From: GCA-2748575 sp965222725
GTDB taxonomy: Bacteria; Pseudomonadota; Gammaproteobacteria; Pseudomonadales; Ketobacteraceae
DNA length: 64,000 nucleotides
Assembly: GCA_965222725.1 (NCBI GenBank)
Contig: OZ244969.1
Span: forward strand, 930,001-994,000
Reading direction: 5' to 3'
The notes beneath the pieces were generated by a model, which saw nothing but the letters and a program-made list of their open reading frames with translations, was not told the origin of the DNA and ran no database searches. The translations under genes and the position numbers were made by a program. Shown here in pieces: positions 60,028 to 64,000 of the stretch (position 1 is the stretch's first letter; the number at the start of each line of letters is the position of its first letter).

Positions 60028-60674
60028 TGTTAATACACCTCGTTAGTTGGTAGTGAGGTGTCTACTTTTCTTGGGGAACTTGGTACTTTAACGCCAAAAG
60101 AACTATTGCACTCATTAGCGAAAGTGTTGGGTAATTCACCTGAGTTAATTTCTGCGCTTGCTAATGAAAGGGTGAGCAATGATCTTTCGGAGAAGTTAAT
60201 GTTGGTGGTGACATCGGTCTATCAGTGTCGCTATTGTAATTGGATGCATTCAGACTTAGCCGCATTATTTGGTGTTGAAGACAGTGAAATTAGTAAGTTA
60301 TTAGTGGGCGATCTTTCATCCGTGGCGCTAGAGGAAAAAGCCGCTGTCACTTTTGCTTTGAAGTACGCTCAGGCAGACGACGAATCTTCTCTACCGTATT
60401 TAAAAAGCTCTTGCTTAGGCAGCTACAGTGATCAAACTGCGACAGATATTGCAGTGTTGGTAGATTTTGTGCGATTTACTAACAAGTTGGGAAACACCTT
60501 TGATGCGTTCATTGCATTTGCATTGCGACAGCAGAAAAAAGATATATCGCCGTTTTTTTCGGGAGCTATATTTCTAACGATGCTGCCGCTTTATAGCGGA
60601 GTAGCGGCATTTTCATCGAAAGGTCGGTGGCCGTTTTTCTCTCTGCAAGGCTAGTGCTTTGTTGTAGCTTAGTT

Positions 60675-61667
60675 TTACGTTGACGCTATTCCAAACTTCT
60701 TTCGGTATTCTATCGGTGTCATTTGAATGTCTCGTTTAAAGATCCGCCGGAAGAAGCTGGCATCTTGGTAGCCTACAGATCGAGATATTTCCTCAACCGG
60801 AGTTGATGTTAATTCCAATGCTTCTTTCGCACGCTCGAGGCGAAGTTTCTGAATGTATTGCAATGGTGATAGCTTCGTTGCCTGCTTGAAGCGATGCTTA
60901 AAGGTTCTTTGGTTTAAACTTACCGTTTCAGCAGCACGGTTTATTAAATCATCTTGAGTTAGGTGATCGGCAAGCCATTTTTGCGCTTGTAAAATGGAAG
61001 CATCACCATGATTTTTTCTATCCAAAAATATATCGAAAGGTTGTTGCCCGTCCTGATGGTTTTGCAATAAAAACATTTTTTCAGATTCAAGTGCTGTTTT
61101 CCTACCGAGGGCATCATTAATAATATTAAAAACCAAATCATTCCAGGCCGAACCTTCCCCCACACTAATAACACGTTTGTTAATTGCCATTGATTTCTCT
61201 GGGCTGTGTGTGATTTGTGGGTAAAGCTTTTTAAAGGGTTCTGAAAAAGCCCAATGAGTTGTAGCCTCCTGCTGATTTAATAATCCTGTTTCAGCTAACA
61301 AGAACGCACCGGTGCAGATATTTGCGATAACCGCGCCCTTAGCATGCATTCTTCGAATCCAATGCAATAGTTCTTTATGCTTGTTGGAAAGTCCCGCAGG
61401 TGAGATAGCTAAAGAAGGTATAATTACATAATCTGTTCTGTCAATGTCTTTAATGGCTTTCATTGGCGAAATAGTAAAACCATTAAAACAGATGAATGAA
61501 TCTGTAGATTCAGCGACTAATTGTGTTTGAAACCCTGGGCAAGGTGCTTGTCCTGCCAAAGCGTTTAAAAGTAGCCCGCTGGAAGACAATACATCCATAG
61601 GTCCCGTTATTGAAGAAGCGAGTGCTTCTGGTAGGGCGACAATACTTACAGATCTTGCTTCCATCAA
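60675..61667 (-). CDS. GlxA-like regulator (DJ-1/PfpI domain plus AraC HTH)
   Basis: This 330-residue protein has an N-terminal class I glutamine-amidotransferase-like domain (VSIVALPEALASSITGPMDVL; the nucleophile-elbow segment AVIANICTGAFLLAETGLL near 115) and a C-terminal AraC double helix-turn-helix (TVSLNQRTFKHRFKQATKLSP; PVEEISRSVGYQDASFFRRIFKR). It is convergent with the interrupted CMD gene and divergent from the rhodanese gene at 61807, which it may control. Confidence 0.88.
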   Translation of the reverse strand: MMEARSVSIVALPEALASSITGPMDVLSSSGLLLNALAGQAPCPGFQTQLVAESTDSFICFNGFTISPMKAIKDIDRTDYVIIPSLAISPAGLSNKHKELLHWIRRMHAKGAVIANICTGAFLLAETGLLNQQEATTHWAFSEPFKKLYPQITHSPEKSMAINKRVISVGEGSAWNDLVFNIINDALGRKTALESEKMFLLQNHQDGQQPFDIFLDRKNHGDASILQAQKWLADHLTQDDLINRAAETVSLNQRTFKHRFKQATKLSPLQYIQKLRLERAKEALELTSTPVEEISRSVGYQDASFFRRIFKRDIQMTPIEYRKKFGIAST

Positions 61668-61806
61668 ATTTAATCCTACTGGTGTTAATTCAGCACGTTT
61701 GTTGCTTTTTCAACGCTTACGGGGCTTGTAGCTAATCGCTAACATGATATTAGGCTGAATCATAATGATTGAGCAATAGTTTTAAAGCAGGGTTTGGGGT
61801 AAGAAA

Positions 61807-62196
61807 ATGCTAAAAATCATAGCGAGATTATTTCAGTGGATGCCATTGGGGTCGGTGCCAGAAATAAAGGTAGAAGACGTTGCGACATTAATCAAATTGG
61901 ATGCACCAATTCAGATTCTTGATGTTAGAACACGGGGAGAGTGGAAAAGTGCTCACATTAAAGGGGCTATCAATGTTCCGATTACTCAATTAAAAGGAAA
62001 GGTTGGTAGCTTACCGTTTAATAAGCAAGATCCAATTGTTGCCATTTGTTTAAGTGCGCATCGCAGTATACCTGCAGTTCGTTTGTTGAAGCGTCTGGGG
62101 TATAAAAATGTTAAACAGCTTAAAGGTGGTATGCGTGCCTGGAATAAATTAACGGCTGATGAATTTAAACAGTTAACCAACCAAAGAGCGGCTTAA
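61807..62196 (+). CDS. Rhodanese-domain protein
   Basis: This 129-residue single-domain rhodanese shows ILDVRTRGEWKSAHIKGAINVP near 37 and the active loop ICLSAHRS near 78 with the sulfur-carrying Cys. An N-terminal segment (MLKIIARLFQWMPLGSVPE) might associate with the membrane. It transfers sulfur or handles thiols; substrate unknown. It overlaps the next gene by 1 bp. Confidence 0.88.
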   Translation: MLKIIARLFQWMPLGSVPEIKVEDVATLIKLDAPIQILDVRTRGEWKSAHIKGAINVPITQLKGKVGSLPFNKQDPIVAICLSAHRSIPAVRLLKRLGYKNVKQLKGGMRAWNKLTADEFKQLTNQRAA

Positions 62197-62597
62197 TGAT
62201 GTTTAGAACGATCAAGACCACTAAAGTATTGATGCTGCTGTTCGGTTGGGGGATGTTTGTTGGGTTACCTGCCCTGTTTTTTATATTTCCCCAGGGCTTT
62301 CAATGGGGAAGCCACCCAGAATCACATTATGACCCATTATCACCTTACGCCTTTATGCTTGGTACCATGTACATTGCCTTAGCCATTGTATTGATTCGCA
62401 GCGCAAAAGCTCCTGAAAAACATACGGCAATTATTGATTACACCATTTATTCAAGCGTTTTACATGGGGCATTGATGCTCGGGCAATCCTTCTTTGTACC
62501 TCACGAATTAATGCATCTTATCGGAGATGTTCCCATGTTGTTTTTGATGGCTTGGTGTTTTTGGTATTGGCACCCGAATAAGGTTTCTCAATCTTAG
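62196..62597 (+). CDS. Four-helix membrane protein (DUF6632-like)
   Basis: This 133-residue product has four predicted membrane helices (about 10-30, 50-68, 80-98, 104-122) with conserved-looking His residues near the third and fourth (SVLHGALMLGQSFFVPHELMH). The pattern suits the DUF6632 group, function unknown. It is translationally coupled to the rhodanese gene. Confidence 0.72.
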   Translation: MMFRTIKTTKVLMLLFGWGMFVGLPALFFIFPQGFQWGSHPESHYDPLSPYAFMLGTMYIALAIVLIRSAKAPEKHTAIIDYTIYSSVLHGALMLGQSFFVPHELMHLIGDVPMLFLMAWCFWYWHPNKVSQS

Positions 62598-62629
62598 GGG
62601 TAGATTAACAGGATAATAATTATGGCTAA

Positions 62630-63454
62630 GGCTTATCGCATCTTCATTACAATGCCAACAATAGTCCTATTTTTGAAACAATTAGAACAGCATTTGATTT
62701 GATTGCCACAAACAGTGGTAAGCCCATTTATTATGCGAATAAACCCGCCACGGTGCACCAGTACGGCGGTGCACGTTTAGCTAATTCGGATACCAGTGGG
62801 GTTGTGAATGAGCAAGGAGAAGTTTACTCCAATCCCGGTTTGTATGTGGCAGACGCATCCGCTTTGGCACAAGGTGTTGGGGGACCGCCCTCTATTACCG
62901 TTTGTACTTGGGCAGCCCATGTCGCTGATTGCATAGGAAAATACTTATTGGATCAATCGGACTCTTATCAACATCGTGAGCTAATTAATATTCAAGAAAA
63001 TAGTATTAAGGGTTTCAGCTTTAGTCAGCTTGATACATTATTTGCGAGCCTGCCCCAGGCCTCGAGTGAGGATCCTCTGGGGGAGTTTGCAGGTCAATTA
63101 GTTATGGTGCGGGGCCTTAATTGGCTACCTAAAATACTCAGAGCATTCATCGTTAAAGCTTTTGAGCCTGCCCTGTTCCGAGGCTGGTATGGAAAATATT
63201 TGTGTGCCGGCAAGGGTCATAATATTTTTAGAAAAGGGAATAAAAAGAAATCTGCGTTGCCTTTCATGTTCATTAAAAGGGTTAGCAGTGACGGTAGTAG
63301 CATAGTCCACCAATTAAACTACGATATTCCCGAAAATGGTAGCAAAGTGAAACCGATATTGGGCGAGGCAAAGCGTCTTAATAAGAACACGTATTTAGCT
63401 AGAATGTATTATAAGAAAACAAAATTAGTTTATTATCTTTTGTCGGCTGGCTAA
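62630..63454 (+). pseudogene. GMC oxidoreductase C-terminal remnant fused to unrecognised family, copy 2
   Basis: The first part of this frame (to about residue 115) is only the C-terminus of a GMC flavo-oxidoreductase: TVHQYGGARLANSDTSG carries the catalytic His region, then GLYVADASALAQGVGGPPSIT. The FAD-binding start and the other 350-400 residues are missing, and the frame opens just after a TAA at 62627. An ATG at 62622 with AGGAT upstream is out of frame, as if an internal deletion removed the middle. From about 63000 the frame continues into a full copy of the family seen at 58281 and 63546 (HQLNYDIPENGSKVKPILGE; NTYLARMYYKKT). Confidence 0.75.
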
Positions 63455-63545
63455 TTAGCCTGTTTCTTGCCTATTAGTCGCTTATTTCCCTTCATGGTTC
63501 ACGCTAAATTGCTCGTATTGTTAGACAATTTATAATGGTTGAACC

Positions 63546-64000
63546 ATGAACGCAGCTAATCAAGTTATTCAAAATACATCGGCGCAAAGCAAGTATCCAT
63601 GCCTGTATCAATTCTCTCAGAAAGAACTAGACGAGTTATTTGAAACGCTACCGCTGGTTGATGCAGCTGAGTTTACCGGGTATTACCGAGGCAGGTTTTT
63701 TGCTGTATTGGGTTTGGGGATATTGCCCAGAGGCATTAGAAGAGGTTTATACCGCCTTCTGGAAACGTTTATTAACCCATGGAGAGGAAAACAGTTTGAA
63801 GCTGGCAACGGTGGTAACGTTTGGCTTCATTCAACAAAAGGAGCCCGCTTCGGTTTTTACAACGTGGAACTTGATGACGATGGTTATGTTACCCAATTAA
63901 ATTACAACGTAAGTTGTAATGCAGCATGGTTGCAGCCTGTTCGTGGCGATGTTCGGATGCTTAGCGAAAACCGTTATTTGGCGAGAATGAATTATGAAAC
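63546..64000 (+). CDS. Unrecognised family, copy 3 (partial, runs off the right edge)
   Basis: The frame opens with ATG at 63546 and stays open to the end of the window (151 codons). It contains ELDELFETLPLVDAAEFTGYYRGRFF, INPWRGKQFEAGNGGNVW, RFGFYNVELDDDGYVTQLNY and SENRYLARMNYE. These match the proteins at 58281 and 62990-63454 in order. The GYYRGRFF element near residue 47 recalls the GxWxG-type lipid- or ligand-binding folds, but I cannot place it with certainty. No signal peptide. Confidence 0.78.
   Translation, partial: MNAANQVIQNTSAQSKYPCLYQFSQKELDELFETLPLVDAAEFTGYYRGRFFAVLGLGILPRGIRRGLYRLLETFINPWRGKQFEAGNGGNVWLHSTKGARFGFYNVELDDDGYVTQLNYNVSCNAAWLQPVRGDVRMLSENRYLARMNYE

Larger units (their letters stand above)
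58814..60083 (-). mobile_element. IS3-family insertion sequence (IS150-like), 1270 bp
   Basis: The element lies between two copies of TACT (58810-58813 and 60084-60087). Its ends form an imperfect 26-bp inverted repeat, 20 of 26 matching, with the core TTCCCCA...AAAAGTAGACAC on both sides. It encodes OrfA and OrfB in overlapping frames with an A6G slip site. Both frames are intact, so it may be active. It stands opposite in direction to the interrupted CMD gene. Confidence 0.93.
58793..60654 (+). pseudogene. CMD/AhpD-like gene 3, interrupted by an IS3-family element
   Basis: The gene begins with ATG at 58793 (GGAG upstream) and reads seven codons (MSYSKVT) to 58813, where an IS is inserted. 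It continues at 60088 to the stop at 60654. Removing the element and one copy of the TACT duplication joins the two parts in frame to a 195-residue CMD-like protein with SVYQCRYCNWMHSDLAALFG as its CxxC site. The IS edge supplies an in-frame GTG at 60058, so a protein with a changed N-terminus could still be made if transcribed. Confidence 0.88.

Overview
The window is a chromosomal segment of a heterotrophic gammaproteobacterium, probably marine. It carries ectoine catabolism, a secreted lipase with a dedicated foldase, an aryl-polyene type pigment cluster, many OmpA, BON and lipoprotein envelope genes, and sigma-54 signalling. No rRNA, tRNA or CRISPR array is visible. The species cannot be named from the sequence.

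Layout. 0-4 kb: minus-strand ectoine degradation genes (DoeB2-type deacetylase, doeD, doeA, start of doeC). 4.1-7.2 kb: minus-strand operon of a PlsC-like acyltransferase, a START-domain protein and a large lipoprotein. 7.4-11 kb: DUF502 protein, a lipase foldase and a divergent lipase whose leader looks like a cyclic-di-GMP-I (GEMM) riboswitch. 11.2-13.3 kb: small lipoprotein, BON protein, DUF4398 lipoprotein and OmpA lipoprotein. 13.4-19.6 kb: HxlR regulator with a divergent Asp-nucleophile hydrolase, a helical protein, a candidate small RNA, katG and a purple-acid-type phosphatase. 19.7-25.2 kb: a signalling operon with a sigma-54 activator, an isolated H-box protein, a CHASE3 kinase, a single receiver and a three-receiver hybrid kinase. 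25.4-36.8 kb: M16 peptidase, EF-hand protein, a second DUF4398/OmpA pair, a C39-like peptidase operon, membrane and outer-membrane genes, a diguanylate cyclase and lipoproteins. 36.97-53.67 kb: a compact 18-gene aryl-polyene cluster, all on the plus strand and mostly overlapping. 53.8-54.8 kb: VOC protein and a truncated AraC regulator. 54.84-64 kb: a visibly AT-richer segment with truncated genes, an IS3-family element, AhpD/CMD-like paralogues, AraC-type regulators and an unrecognised protein family present three times.

The most interesting pattern is a set of eight intergenic 17-bp motifs (TGGCAC-like, N5, TTG, with GG separated by 10 nt from the -12 dinucleotide). They lie ahead of the small-lipoprotein, BON, DUF4398/OmpA, EF-hand, C39-peptidase, 4-TM and helical-protein genes and one orphan terminator. 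They resemble sigma-54 promoters, and a sigma-54 activator gene with a GAFTGA loop sits in their midst, so this may be a local sigma-54 envelope or stress regulon including a small RNA. The second is the AT-rich island, whose left edge breaks two genes at one point and where an IS insertion with a 4-bp target duplication can be removed on paper to restore an intact CMD gene.
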